Positions 40,901 to 50,335 of a stretch of 64,000 nt of DNA are shown here, piece by piece. Location: assembly GCA_020186115.1 (NCBI GenBank), contig WSYJ01000060.1, forward strand, positions 1,922,001 through 1,986,000. Direction: 5' to 3'. The position numbers were made by a program, and so were the translations under genes. The notes under the pieces are model-generated. The model was not told the origin of the DNA and ran no database searches. It saw only the letters and a program-made list of their open reading frames with translations. Numbering within the stretch: the stretch's first letter is position 1; each line of letters begins with the position of its first letter. The DNA comes from Histomonas meleagridis (lineage: Eukaryota > Parabasalia > Tritrichomonadida > Dientamoebidae).

Positions 40901-41594
40901 CTGTTTCCTCAGTGAGTACAATATCTTTTGGAAACGTGCCAAAATCAACAATGTCATTGACTTTTTCAATCTGTTGTGATTTCTTGACTTTTTTGTTGAG
41001 CTTTTGATCAACATTTAGAAGCTTCATTTGGAAGAACATTTCGAATGGACGACGGACTTTAATAAATTTGACTTTTGGATGGAAATTATTAGTTTTTGAA
41101 TCTTTGGTTATTATGACGACATAATTACCATATGTACCAAGTTGACATGGTTTGCTTTCATTGTCACCATCGTGGTATTCTGCATATCCGAGTTCAAACT
41201 TCTCTTCAAATAATTTTGTATCATCATACTCATTCTTCATAATCTTATATTCAATAACAAGAGAGTCATTTATAATCCAACCTGGCTCACTCATGAGAGT
41301 CGAAACAGATATTGGAGAATCAACACTCATCGAAAAAAAATTATCTTCACACAATATTATATACTTTGAAATTGCTTGAGGTGGAACCTCTGGGTTAGCG
41401 TTGCGTACTTTTAGCTCTACTCTTCCTTCATAAGGTTCAAACGATTGAAAGACAATAGAATGACCTCCTTCAGCAAAAATTGTGATTTTACCACCTCCAG
41501 GTTCTTTAACATTTTCTTGAGCAGAGTTTGCTTCTTTAAAATTACTGATTTTCCATTTCCCACTTGTGTATTCTCTTTCGAAAGAATTCTTCAT
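37911..41594 (-). CDS. USP7: USP7-type ubiquitin-specific protease (MATH-USP-UBL)
   Basis: The 1227-residue product starts with a MATH/TRAF-like domain (about 10-185), then a USP catalytic domain (about 301-615), then a long region of ubiquitin-like repeats. The Cys box is GYVGLYNQGATCYMNS with C313; the His box is VHHGSVRGGHYYAF with H556; N573/D574 follow. The stretch FGWNTHLTFIQHDVQEFCRV and the following LLDNLENKMKGT match USP7 closely. USP7 removes ubiquitin from nuclear regulators and histone-related substrates. The full animal/plant/yeast (Ubp15) domain order is kept. The middle of the gene is much more AT-rich than either end. The 32-bp array lies directly past its stop. Confidence 0.95.
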   Translation of the reverse strand: MKNSFEREYTSGKWKISNFKEANSAQENVKEPGGGKITIFAEGGHSIVFQSFEPYEGRVELKVRNANPEVPPQAISKYIILCEDNFFSMSVDSPISVSTLMSEPGWIINDSLVIEYKIMKNEYDDTKLFEEKFELGYAEYHDGDNESKPCQLGTYGNYVVIITKDSKTNNFHPKVKFIKVRRPFEMFFQMKLLNVDQKLNKKVKKSQQIEKVNDIVDFGTFPKDIVLTEETDYVILGHITIKFKAAVSKSFLKKKSKDKLYNTASSQVDDISPSYFHRFNYGNYTSGSVTRTQIHDSKKETGYVGLYNQGATCYMNSMLEALFHLPAFRRLVYQMQVNVDDDIKKNIPLALQRLFAKMQLGTSACSTKELTTSFGWNTHLTFIQHDVQEFCRVLLDNLENKMKGTKIDGSIPNLFKGTYRSFVRCINVDYESSRIEPFYDLSMVVKNTPNLIESFNKFTEVEILEGANQYSTDEYGKQDAKLGTEFIEFPKVLQLHLGRFEYDYVYDTMTKINSRFEFPESIDLDPYLAKDADHTKSWVYDLYGVLVHHGSVRGGHYYAFLRTSTDPQWYKFNDSTVTKAKKEDAIEDNFGGVSSSSYTSSEKSYNGYLLIYVRRDDAENIYKPVSEDEIPQYLKDYVEKGDQKPTKTKDDDDTKNNEDNKVTEIKPFEFATKEIKIYDEKSIIANLVNNKSKFVYDKLAKPFKVEAKTTQKELYHKIAEEYKLDVEEFRLWKLFSTNGYVPYQPIEYDDEIFFSYDLFLQKKDKDEDYSPTKQTIVFLEYFDSTLDYPLQYIGSTLLKYGEHYSKLIPIVKAKLNINEDVNFLIFTDSNRYIHKTDFDDYIREDKIILIFQLDPKDPKTSTIQCNYNFITKQNIKEIIPEFELNESNEPQEDILDYSNVMSSSPKTVDKYLSKKDSQVVTCYNYFDRQHPIKKVSFPRDTTLINLKKFIAIALDIDYNIETDTLLLYKRALDGEGPDTKPIVTLSKTGVVRNEFNSPKTKNNQKIFYYFIKNVDEEIINQLNGIIISICRQIPIVEKYQIYYLNDMTINDIINDLISKNLITKDDKYRISKIGSNNFYQNEYKNDDIIKKFTSVQIRFDIITEEQQNINEENEVLVKVSHCSLTSSRTLKDYDPFYFVIKKDETTKQIFERLSAIYDNAQWIKKCRLMFGDAETTSKDFLKNDQIAFEHYEKDKVLIIEHPMEKKKSSYSYYSSYIDNDQSVKIYN

Positions 41595-41987
41595 TTGTTT
41601 GAGCCAACTAAATTTGAATTAAATTTGAATGACTATGTCAAACGATCAACCAACGTGTCAAACTGATCAATTTCAGATGGCATTTCATCATTGAAAAAAA
41701 AGAAATTTCAGCCAAAAGTAAATTTGTAAAAAAGTGAAAAAATATTTTCCAAACGTCATGTGCGATCATATTAAATTCAAAAAGTTAATGATGTAATCAA
41801 AATTAGAAGCTTCTAACATCTACGATTCATTACCAAAAACAAATGTTTAGTTTTCTATTTTCATATCAAAAGCATTTGTGTAGAAAACTTTGAAATTTCA
41901 TTTATCATTTGAACAAAATTAATTTTCAAGTTTTTTTACTTATATTAAAATAAAGAATTCATGACATCGGAACGTTCTTAATGTGTA
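41595..41987. other. Intergenic spacer, nothing evident
   Basis: About 390 bp of AT-rich DNA upstream of the USP7-type gene. It should hold that promoter; a TCATTC lies about 40 bases before the ATG. No other feature was seen. Confidence 0.25.
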
Positions 41988-43151
41988 TCAGGATGTGAGT
42001 AATCTTTTTTTTGGTATCATTTCTTCAAAATAAGTTTGATTAAGATAATCATTAAGTTCGATTTCATTTGCGAAATATTTAAGTTGCTGTGCATATAGCT
42101 TTCGAATTTCATTGCTCATTTCATGGTTGTAAAAGAATCTTAAAAATCTTTTTTTGTTACCAAAACATTGAGCAAATTGATGAAATGATTGTACAAATGT
42201 AGGAACATTCCGAAGCATTTTAGCGCATTTATAAAGAAGTCGATGCTCGCTTGGGTCAACCAAAGGCGCAATCTCGACAAGCACTTTTGCGGCGGTTTCA
42301 GGGAAATTTTTAATAGCTTCTGTGAAAGCTGAGAAAAACTGCCCAAATTCAGAGAAACTCACCATTTGAGAGAAGCAAGAAAGTGCACTTACTGTTGTTT
42401 TAGGATCATGTAAAAGTCCTATATATGTGTCTGTCATATGTGGTGTGATATAGCCAAAAACTGAAGCAGCTGCATTGCGAACTAGATCTGATTCATCATG
42501 TGCACCTGCATTTAAAATTGGTTCAATGATATGATCTCGAAATGTACATGTCACAAGTGAATTAATTACTTTGACACGAACTAGTGGATCGGAATCAGAA
42601 GCTAATGTTTGAAATTGGTTAATAATCCGATAGTTTTTACGTACAAGTGTAATGATTGCAACTGATAGAACTCTTAGTTTGACGACTTCTGATGTTGAGT
42701 ATTTGAATATCGCTTCAACTAAGATATCATCACGAAAACGTGAAGAGATTGAAGAAACTGAGTCACAATAGAGATCTAAGAACTTTTCTTCTTCTCCATC
42801 TGAAGAATTTAAGTATGTGGTTATTATTGAATCTAAAATTTCGTTCTTAATTTGGTCTAACATTTCTTCTCCTAAATTATCAATAATAATTTTGATAAGA
42901 TCAGGGATCCCATTAAGGGATTCAAGCTCATGATTTAAAATTGATTTTTTCATATTAGGAATCAAAACAGTCGACACCATGTTATCCTGAATAAATTTCT
43001 CTGCAGAAATATCTTGATGAAGAAATGGCAAACATAAGCTCGAAAGTGTGGACGTAGGGTCGCTCATCTGTGAAATTAAGAAAGCAGGAGAGGGAGAAAA
43101 GTTGGGGCTCACGGAATCCATTTCAATGTCCAATTTACACACAAAAATCAT
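41988..43151 (-). CDS. HEAT-repeat protein, PP2A/PP4 regulatory-subunit-like
   Basis: The 387-residue product is built of HEAT-like helical pairs, for example ASDSDPLVRVKVINSLVTCT and AGAHDESDLVRNAAASVFGY, each with the D..V...A pattern of HEAT repeats. This style is typical of the PP2A scaffold subunit and PP4R1. Length is short for PP2A-A (about 590, 15 repeats). The start could instead be the internal ATG at 43121, which gives MDSVSPNFSPSPAF. The family is plausible; the phosphatase partner is inference. Confidence 0.6.
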   Translation of the reverse strand: MIFVCKLDIEMDSVSPNFSPSPAFLISQMSDPTSTLSSLCLPFLHQDISAEKFIQDNMVSTVLIPNMKKSILNHELESLNGIPDLIKIIIDNLGEEMLDQIKNEILDSIITTYLNSSDGEEEKFLDLYCDSVSSISSRFRDDILVEAIFKYSTSEVVKLRVLSVAIITLVRKNYRIINQFQTLASDSDPLVRVKVINSLVTCTFRDHIIEPILNAGAHDESDLVRNAAASVFGYITPHMTDTYIGLLHDPKTTVSALSCFSQMVSFSEFGQFFSAFTEAIKNFPETAAKVLVEIAPLVDPSEHRLLYKCAKMLRNVPTFVQSFHQFAQCFGNKKRFLRFFYNHEMSNEIRKLYAQQLKYFANEIELNDYLNQTYFEEMIPKKRLLTS

Positions 43152-43543
43152 TTTTCATTCAAAATTCTGTGGCCATAACCATTTTAAAAACTAGAAATAT
43201 TCTTGTAAAACCGAATCAAAACATATTTCTTTTTGGTGTTTAGATTTTATATATCATTTGAAATATTACTTGAAAAAATTTCATGGGAATACGCTGTATT
43301 TAATTGATTACGACGAAAATAATTTTCCGGTATGGCTGACGTTCCTTTATCCTTTGAAAATTTCAATGATGACATTTTTGCTATGAATGTAAAGCAACTC
43401 AAAATTTCGTTATCGTATGGTCGCAGAGAACCTTTTGAATTTTTGAATGACGAATGAAATTTTGGACAGAATCGAAAATTTGGCAAAATGACATTTAATC
43501 CAAAGAAATTCAAGAAAACAACAATTTTTACAAAAAGAGATGG
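43152..43543. other. Intergenic spacer with a 41-codon ORF
   Basis: A plus-strand ORF at 43332-43457 starts MADVPLSFENFNDDIF and contains MNVKQLKISLSYG, faintly like a SAP motif, before ending early. It may be a relic. An 88-codon minus-strand frame (43247-43513) begins with TTG and is unsupported. Nothing else is seen. Confidence 0.25.
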
Positions 43544-44455
43544 CTACAATTTTTCCTCGGCTGAATTTTGATCTGCCTTGTCACTCGCATCAACGCTCTC
43601 AATGATAGCTTTGATTTCATCTGTATCATTCATATCTGAAAGTTCGCCTATATCATGTGCACTGTTTTCATCTAAGGCATCATCAATGGTTGGCGTATCT
43701 CCAGAATATCTTTGCTGGCCATCATCATTATTCCTTTTTGGAAATATAAGAAATGGTCGATACACATAGTTTCTTGCGCTTTCAGCTGTGACAAGTCCGA
43801 GCCTACTGAAGTTGCAACAACAAAAAATTTTTTCAATTTTTGTAAAACTTGATAATGATGGAATCAATATCTTCAAAATTCCAAAACGATACAAGTACCC
43901 AACAGCAATACCAGATATGTTTCTATACAATGCCATGTTAGGAAAAAGAATCGAAATAATTAAGAATATTACCCATGGATATAATAATGAAGGCATCAAA
44001 AATAAGCCAAAAAAAGATTTTTCGTTTCCAGGTCGTGGCGCATCGATAATGATTAGCGCGATAAGTACTCCTGAAAAACCAATTGAATTTGATTGATATT
44101 CAGAAGATAATTCAAAAACATTTGAAGCAACTGCAGCTAAGGTATGAAATACGCTTGTAAAAAGTGCAAATATGATAATATGATAATAAAATGAAATTGT
44201 TCCTAATGATGATTCTAATGAGATTCCCGTTGCAATTAGTGTGACCATATTTACAACTAGCTGTAAAATATCTGTGTGTATGAATACTGATGTTATTAGT
44301 CTCCATAATTCACCATCCATTATTTTTTCTGGACATAGTGTTAATTTTGTTTTTATTTTGGAATCTAGGAAAGAGCGATTCATAAAGAAGATAAGAATTA
44401 TTATGAAAACTACTGATTTTGTTCCGAAATGGATGGAACCCAGTAATTGAACCAT
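43544..44455 (-). CDS. Rhomboid-family membrane protein, predicted inactive
   Basis: A TTG opens the frame at 44491; the ATG at 44455 gives MVQLLGSIHFGTKSV, 303 residues. The rhomboid fold is visible in LWRLITSVFIHTDILQLVVN (the H...H...N region, here H60, Q65, N69), then GISLESSLG, then NSIGFSGVLIAL with the nucleophile S128. The last helix reads YRNISGIAVGYLYRFG, where active rhomboids have GHxxGxxxG; the catalytic His is replaced by N179. Loss of both the second N-terminal His and the dyad His predicts a pseudoprotease of iRhom/derlin style. The C-terminal 90 residues are a soluble acidic tail. Confidence 0.75.
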   Translation of the reverse strand: MVQLLGSIHFGTKSVVFIIILIFFMNRSFLDSKIKTKLTLCPEKIMDGELWRLITSVFIHTDILQLVVNMVTLIATGISLESSLGTISFYYHIIIFALFTSVFHTLAAVASNVFELSSEYQSNSIGFSGVLIALIIIDAPRPGNEKSFFGLFLMPSLLYPWVIFLIISILFPNMALYRNISGIAVGYLYRFGILKILIPSLSSFTKIEKIFCCCNFSRLGLVTAESARNYVYRPFLIFPKRNNDDGQQRYSGDTPTIDDALDENSAHDIGELSDMNDTDEIKAIIESVDASDKADQNSAEEKL

Positions 44456-45031
44456 GTATGCTTTTTTCACATAACATGTCGTTGATCCCAAAATCTCACC
44501 AACAAAAAATTAAAATTTTTCATTTTCTGCAAATTTTCAAACTATTAGGCCTAATCGCTTGAACAAGACGGTATGAAGCAGAGGTTACTTCACGGTATTT
44601 GGATTAAAGGAATGATCTTGATAATGTATCATTAATTTAAGCTCAAATCCATCAACTTACACAACAAAGATCTTCACGATTTCCTAACGCTATCTGTGTT
44701 ACTGAAATAACACGTGTGATAAGCATCATTGATGTTGATCAAAGTTAATCAAGTTATAGGGTTAACAATAATCATTAATTACATGTGTTTTAATATATTT
44801 CATATGCTTATGATTATATAAAATATTTAAATTACTTTGTTGTTGATGAAATAATAAAAAATCAATTCAATCTGTTAAATTATCATTTGCTTTGTTATTT
44901 TTTAAAGAATAGATTTGATATTCAAATTTTCTTTTCTCGTCGTATCAAGTTTTTTTAAGTTTTTGAATAGTTTTTTTTATGTTATTAAAATTATCAAGCA
45001 AAAACAAATATTTTCAAGATTTCTTTATAGT
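44456..45031. other. Intergenic region with possible decayed coding sequence
   Basis: The left half (about 44520-44680) is GC-richer and one minus-strand frame reads DGFELKLMIHYQDHSFNPNT before a stop. That looks like decayed protein sequence but is not recognised. The right part is plain AT-rich spacer. Confidence 0.25.
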
Positions 45032-45346
45032 TCAATAATGTTTATTTTGCTTTCTACACATTATCGATTTAAATGATGTAACCCAACAATTTAAAGTCTT
45101 ATAATCATTATGAAAATTATCTTGAACCCATAATTTGGAGTTAATGAAGAATTCTTCACGTGGAATACCTGATTCTTTGATAGCTTCTCCAACTGATTCT
45201 TCATTTTTATATGCTGCTGCTGTATCAATTAATCTATAATCAGCTTTGATCACTTCGAGAACAGCTTCCTTAAATCCATTGAGATCTGCAACCTGGAAAA
45301 CGCCGAAATTAAGTAAATGAATCTCAACTCCATTGTTCAACTTCAA
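45032..45346 (-). pseudogene. Aldo-keto reductase remnant (N-terminal third only)
   Basis: The frame reads [18 protein letters not shown], then [20 protein letters not shown] and [14 protein letters not shown]. These are the first blocks of an aldo-keto reductase, including the catalytic Asp and Tyr. The barrel normally needs about 280 residues; here it collapses after about 85 into unrelated sequence and a stop. The position where an ATG is expected carries TTG, and no in-frame ATG precedes the conserved part. Start and end are therefore both lost. Confidence 0.75.
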
Positions 45347-45517
45347 AAATAAGTTTTTAATTTAAAATCCTTTTCTGAATTAATTTGTTAATTCTTTAAT
45401 ATTAAATATAATAATATTAATAAATATTTTTTAGTTATACTAAATTTGGAAATAATAAAAACAATTTTTGTTTACTAAAAACATTTTTTAATCTATAAAA
45501 TTATTTTGGAACATATT
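45347..45517. other. AT-rich spacer
   Basis: Short AT-rich stretch between the aldo-keto reductase remnant and the INTS11 stop. Nothing seen. Confidence 0.25.
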
Positions 45518-47266
45518 TCATTTCAGCATTACGCAGAACTTATCAACGTTTCTTTTTTCCTTTAAATCGAACTCTATCACCAAACCATAATCCGTAAAAT
45601 CTATTTTAAACTTTTGCAGTGGCAATTCGTCACCATTAAATTCCGAGTTCTCATCGATGAAATTCAAATTCTTTAACACTTTAAACACTTCTTCTTTCGA
45701 CACGTTCACATTCAATCTTCTTTTCACGTGTATTCTACTAAAAGCAGCGCCGTGTTCATCGGCTGCCTTTTTTAAGCTTTGTATGTTAATTCCCGAATTA
45801 TTTTCTTGTGCTATAGCACCAGAGAACTTCGAAGGCACTCCGTCGACATTCACAATACAATCTTTATCGACTGCGACTTTGGTCATTTTCATTTCGGGAT
45901 AATTTTTCGGCTCTTTATTCTTTGCGACGTGCGTAGGAATTTTTAATTCTTTCTTAATCTTATTCGCGAGTTCATTAACCGAATTATTATCGCCATGAAT
46001 AGTAATAACATTATGAGGCTTTAACCTTTCGATCATCGAAGTAATTTCGAATTGATCAGCATGTGCAGAAAATGATACGCTTGTAACTTGACATTGTATT
46101 ATAATGTCAATGTCTTTATTATCTTTATTGTTAAGAAATTTAACTCGATTATCATTACCGCGATCAAGTATAGCTCGACCTAATGTACCTTCTCCACAAT
46201 AACCAGTGAAGATTAACATGTTCTTTTTATCTTTATACCAGTGATGATTGATTAACAAGTCATATGCTTTGCCCGCATTTAACATTCCACTTGTCGCAAC
46301 CATTACACATGGCCCTTCTAATGGTATTGTGTCATCATATTTAATGACATTAGAATATGCTAATGTCGGCTTCCCATAATCAAAATATCCAGATTGGATG
46401 GTAGGATTCATCCAAGTGACTGAACGGCGATATACTTCGGTCGCTTTGGCACCGATGCCGGATGCAAAGTATATCGGAATCTTGCACTCAATGCGCTCCC
46501 AATAGTCATTAAGCATGAGACAGACTTCTTGAAGCCTTCCGATCGCAAAGACGGGAATTAACACTTTGCCGCCGCTAAGAACACATTTGTGGACTAATTG
46601 GACAAAGTTTCGCTCTCGATTATACATTGGTTCTCGCGTCTTATTTCCATACGTTGACTCGGTAATTAAAACATCGGGAAATAATCGTGGTATCATATGA
46701 CCGGGTAAGTGATGGTCTGCTGCGGAACTAAAATCACCTGTGTATAAGAAGCTACGGCCTTGAATTGTAACATGAAATGCACATGCTCCTAAAATATGGC
46801 CGGCTGGATATGCAACAAAATTGATCCCATTGACATTGACATGTTGATAGAATTCAATGTAATTGATTTTGCTTACACATTTATCAATTTGACTTTGATT
46901 ATATGGTGGATCGTCTGTAACATTTAAAAAGTCACGCAACATAATGGGTGCAAGCATATATGACGCTGTGGTCATGAAAATTGGTGCTTTACATTTCTTA
47001 ATCTCAGTAAGCCATGGAAGTGAACCAAGATGATCTGTATGAATATGTGAAATTAAAACTAAGTCAACGTCAGGTTGAGAGTTGGGTAACATGGGGAAAC
47101 GTTTTGATGGATTTTTGGTTCCAATGTTAACACCACTATCTAGAAGAATTCGTTTACCAGAAATTTCCACAAGAATACAACTCCTACCAACTTCAGAACC
47201 TGCTCCATAACAAGTTACACACATGCTAGTTATAGGCTTCCTGTTAACACGGGATGCCTGCTTCAT
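45518..47266 (-). CDS. INTS11: Integrator subunit 11-type RNA endonuclease (metallo-beta-lactamase / beta-CASP)
   Basis: The 582-residue enzyme has the metal-binding HxHxDH motif (H74, H76, D78, H79 in SHIHTDHLG), the GHILGA block, TGDFS, and beta-CASP motifs KVLIPVFAIGRLQE, SGMLNAGKA and GYCGEGTLG with SFSAHAD. The block GAGSEVGRSCILVEISGKRI, ITESTY and the GYCxxGTxG form fit INTS11 better than CPSF73, though the two are close paralogues. INTS11 cuts snRNA 3' ends and attenuates RNA polymerase II. A TCACATT initiator lies 7 bases before the ATG. Confidence 0.88.
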   Translation of the reverse strand: MKQASRVNRKPITSMCVTCYGAGSEVGRSCILVEISGKRILLDSGVNIGTKNPSKRFPMLPNSQPDVDLVLISHIHTDHLGSLPWLTEIKKCKAPIFMTTASYMLAPIMLRDFLNVTDDPPYNQSQIDKCVSKINYIEFYQHVNVNGINFVAYPAGHILGACAFHVTIQGRSFLYTGDFSSAADHHLPGHMIPRLFPDVLITESTYGNKTREPMYNRERNFVQLVHKCVLSGGKVLIPVFAIGRLQEVCLMLNDYWERIECKIPIYFASGIGAKATEVYRRSVTWMNPTIQSGYFDYGKPTLAYSNVIKYDDTIPLEGPCVMVATSGMLNAGKAYDLLINHHWYKDKKNMLIFTGYCGEGTLGRAILDRGNDNRVKFLNNKDNKDIDIIIQCQVTSVSFSAHADQFEITSMIERLKPHNVITIHGDNNSVNELANKIKKELKIPTHVAKNKEPKNYPEMKMTKVAVDKDCIVNVDGVPSKFSGAIAQENNSGINIQSLKKAADEHGAAFSRIHVKRRLNVNVSKEEVFKVLKNLNFIDENSEFNGDELPLQKFKIDFTDYGLVIEFDLKEKRNVDKFCVMLK

Positions 47267-47273
47267 TAGGAGA

Positions 47274-47280
47274 AATGTGA
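47274..47280 (-). promoter_or_regulatory. Initiator-like TCACATT of INTS11
   Basis: TCACATT on the minus strand ends 7 bases before the ATG at 47266 and matches the TCA-Y-W consensus. Confidence 0.5.
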
Positions 47281-47459
47281 TATGAAATCATACATGCAAA
47301 AATAAGTTTTTTATCAAGATCCAACATATGCAAGTGAAACTTCAGTCATAATTATGGCATATCTCTTTTACGTTCAATTTCTTTTTAGTTTTCCTTGGTA
47401 AAACCAAAATTAAATATCAATAGGTAAAATGTTTTAGAATTATATTAGTTTATTATTTT

Positions 47460-48065
47460 CTATTTTTCATATGATCCAAGTACATTCCTTACGTCTTTTT
47501 CTTTATTACATAGATTTAAAATTGGCATAATAACATTCATAAGTTCAGTATCAAAGCAATCACCTATCCACGATGTAATTTGGATACCATTTGATGGCTG
47601 TAACATAAACGATTCTGGGCTATTATCAACTAAAATGATGTTATTTAAATCTGTTGAAAAAATTGCCAAATCTTTTACAACTATTCCATTAATAATCTTA
47701 CAATGTTGACGCGTTAATACCCTTGATAAAGGAAATCCAGGGATTAATTTTTCTATTACCGGAATCGCGTATTCCATTATTGAAGCAGTAAAAATGAAAA
47801 CTTCAAATGCAAACAAAACGTTACTGAAAAAATGATCAAATCCAGGCCTTTTTTGTACGTAAACAGGAACAATATGTTCTCCAAAAGAAAGATCAATTGC
47901 AAAATCAAAATAAATTGGCTGTGTGAATGAGGAATGAATTAAAGTTTCATCTAAATCTAAAACTAATGTTTTTTTATTTGTATTTGTTGGAATATATTTT
48001 TCTATATCGTAATTATGTTCAGAGTTTTCTTGTGTTTTACATAAATCTTCATTAGGTATTTCCAT
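47460..48065 (-). CDS. SCP/FCP1-type (NLI-interacting factor-like) phosphatase
   Basis: The 201-residue product carries the HAD motif LVLDLDETLIH with nucleophile D37 and acid D39, then VQKRPGFDHFF, FIFTASIMEYA and IILVDNSPESF. These are the blocks of the CTD small phosphatase domain. Such enzymes remove phosphate from the RNA polymerase II tail or other Ser/Thr targets. It is nearly all catalytic domain, with a 30-residue acidic leader. Its genomic neighbour INTS11 also acts on polymerase II, but a link is only suggestive. Confidence 0.9.
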   Translation of the reverse strand: MEIPNEDLCKTQENSEHNYDIEKYIPTNTNKKTLVLDLDETLIHSSFTQPIYFDFAIDLSFGEHIVPVYVQKRPGFDHFFSNVLFAFEVFIFTASIMEYAIPVIEKLIPGFPLSRVLTRQHCKIINGIVVKDLAIFSTDLNNIILVDNSPESFMLQPSNGIQITSWIGDCFDTELMNVIMPILNLCNKEKDVRNVLGSYEK

Positions 48066-48637
48066 CTGGTGTTAGACAAGAAAAAATAAAATGTAAACAA
48101 CGATAGAATCAAACTCAATCATATACTTTTCCTATAATCCCATCTAATTTTCCATTATTAGATTTAAATCAAAGATTAAATCAGGGTTTTACTTAGAATA
48201 ATATTCAATCATCAAGTGTATCTTAAGGTAGATCGAAATGAAAAAGGGGTGGTCCAATTACGTTTATTAATTATAATTGCCGTTTATTAATTCGTGGAAA
48301 ATCAAAAAACATTTTGTTTTTCTTATAAAATAGTTTTGAGCAGATGGAAGTCGAAAATTATTAACACATTCTTTATGCGCACTGTGTGTTTTGAGTATAA
48401 TGAAATTTGTTGAAGTTTTTATATAACTTAAATATATCCCTTCAGCATTACAAAAATATCCATGCTAATTCTCATTGATTATGCTCTACATTTGATCTTA
48501 CTTATCTTAGTTTTGTTATAATTCTTAGATACATGTTTTAAAAGACTTTTAGTCTATGAAAAATTCAAAGAATATTTTCGAACTTTTTACAAAAAAACTT
48601 CAGAGATGGATAATCTATCAAAAGTTGTGAATCAAAA
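48066..48637. other. Divergent intergenic region, nothing evident
   Basis: About 570 bp, AT-rich, between the phosphatase and the initiator-binding-protein gene. It holds both promoters. No ORF or repeat was seen. Confidence 0.25.
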
Positions 48638-49270
48638 ATGAAAATAGTTTATATTATAAATATGTTTGGCGATTCCTTTGATGAAGAATGGGATTATCTT
48701 ATTGAAACCAACATTACAAACACCAAAAAAGATGAAATCATTTCAGCATCACCAATGAATGTTCATTCATTTGATAATGCGTTTGATAACATGAACTTAA
48801 TCTTAGATCTGCAAACGATAGGATTCATTCCATCTGAAGAATGGAAAGGTAAACAAATGACATTTCATCATATAGTAATTAATTTCTTTCGAAAGAAAAA
48901 TAGCTCTAAATGCTTATTTATTTATAAGCTATATAATGCATTAAAATTAACCGAAGCATTTCCAGAGTTTGCTTATATATGTGGTGTATCATGGTGGAAT
49001 AATTCATTAATTAGAGTTTATCCAACAATATTTGCTAAGCTTTTAGGAATAAAAGCAATTGATGGATCATTATTCCATAAACAAGGAAACTTTACTACAC
49101 ATGGATTTACTGAAGTAGAACCTGCACTTGTAAGGAAAATGATACCTTCATTTGATTTTACCACTGAAAGAATGTTGATGCACACAAAGAAGATATTCGT
49201 TCAAGGGTGTTCCGAAAAGGATTTATTGAAATGCAAATGGAGAAGCAATAATAAAGAAATAGTAAATTGA
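48638..49270 (+). CDS. Initiator-binding-protein-like (IBD domain) transcription factor
   Basis: The 210-residue product contains a region (about 60-165) like the initiator-binding domain of Trichomonas IBP39: FIPSEEWKGKQMTFHHI, FFRKKNSSKCLFIYKLYNAL, then IC-GVSWW and ILGIKAID-type helix and wing segments. IBP39 is the winged-helix protein that binds the TCAYW initiator in trichomonads and is unknown elsewhere. The protein ends soon after the domain and has no long polymerase-tail-binding C-terminus. The start may be the internal ATG at 48662, which gives MFGDSFDEEWDYLI. The match is by eye but matches in order over about 90 residues. Confidence 0.65.
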   Translation: MKIVYIINMFGDSFDEEWDYLIETNITNTKKDEIISASPMNVHSFDNAFDNMNLILDLQTIGFIPSEEWKGKQMTFHHIVINFFRKKNSSKCLFIYKLYNALKLTEAFPEFAYICGVSWWNNSLIRVYPTIFAKLLGIKAIDGSLFHKQGNFTTHGFTEVEPALVRKMIPSFDFTTERMLMHTKKIFVQGCSEKDLLKCKWRSNNKEIVN

Positions 49271-50335
49271 TTAACACCATAAATTTGTTTATTTCATCAT
49301 ATTTTTGAAATATATGATTATGATTAATGTGCTGTCTTGAGAAAGCTTGGAATAGATTCTTAAAATAGGATATTGTTATTTCTACAAAAAAAATGAATAT
49401 TAACAATATCTATTTGTGCTTGAACAATTTAATGATTTACTCTATAATATAAAAGTCATAAAAAACTAGAACTAACATTAATTAACATATAACTATGAAA
49501 TAATCAAATTTTAATACTAGATCACCTTTTAAATCAACAAGGTAATATTGAGATTTTGATTTATTTTTGTAAAAATAAGAGAAGAAGAATTATAATAATT
49601 TTCAAACAAATTAAACACCATGACATAAGATATTCTTAATTTTTTTTTGATCAACATAATAAGCTAAAAAAAATTAAATCCAATTTTATCACTTTTAGCT
49701 AACAGTAATATTTTCCCTTAGTTTTGTTGGCTTTATATTTCTAAGTATTAAGAATATTATTCATCATTTGAATTCAATATTGAATCAACATTTACTGAAG
49801 TTAATCAAAAAGAAAGCTACTTGTAGAAATATACAAGGCATTGCTTAACGGAAGTAAACTATTAGCAAAATACCGAAACACCAATGGAAATGTAATACCA
49901 AGAATTTTTTTTCACTTGAACAGGTGAAACATTCCCTTTTTGAGTAATTTACTTTATTCTATTATGATAAAACATTGAAACTTTTCAATATAAAGTAGGC
50001 GTTTTAGATAAGTTTAATTGAGGGAAAACTACCCATAACCGGAAGGTTTGTCGGTGATAAAAATCGGTTTATATCAAATTTTGGGAGAAGAATGGTCGGA
50101 TCTGCGATCAGAAAAGAAATAGTTTTGTATTTTCATGGCATTGAGATTGTAACTTAAACATTCACATCTAAATAAATATGTAACAAAATATTTTATGAAA
50201 TTTTCATTAATATTTTTTCTAGTATATTTAAAATTAATCAAAATATTTTAGTATTTTCCATAAATAAAAAATTGAAAGGATTTCTGGAGGATGTAAAATC
50301 ACGTTCATGTGACCTGATCATTATCAAATTACAAA
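49271..50335. other. 1-kb intergenic region, nothing evident
   Basis: AT-rich DNA between two plus-strand genes. A moderately GC-richer part near 50020-50130 has no ORF and matches no RNA I know. The right end holds an initiator (50318) for the next gene. Confidence 0.3.
50318..50323 (+). promoter_or_regulatory. Initiator-like TCATTA of the iron ADH gene
   Basis: TCATTA lies 12 bases before the ATG at 50336 and fits TCA-Y-W. Confidence 0.5.

Noticed and set aside
43247-43513. 88-codon minus-strand frame
   Set aside because: It starts with TTG, has no motif and no supporting upstream signal.
45518-47266. CPSF73 identity for the beta-CASP nuclease
   Set aside because: VGRSCILV, ITESTY and the GYCxxGTxG form fit INTS11 better, though the two are close paralogues and a tree would be decisive.
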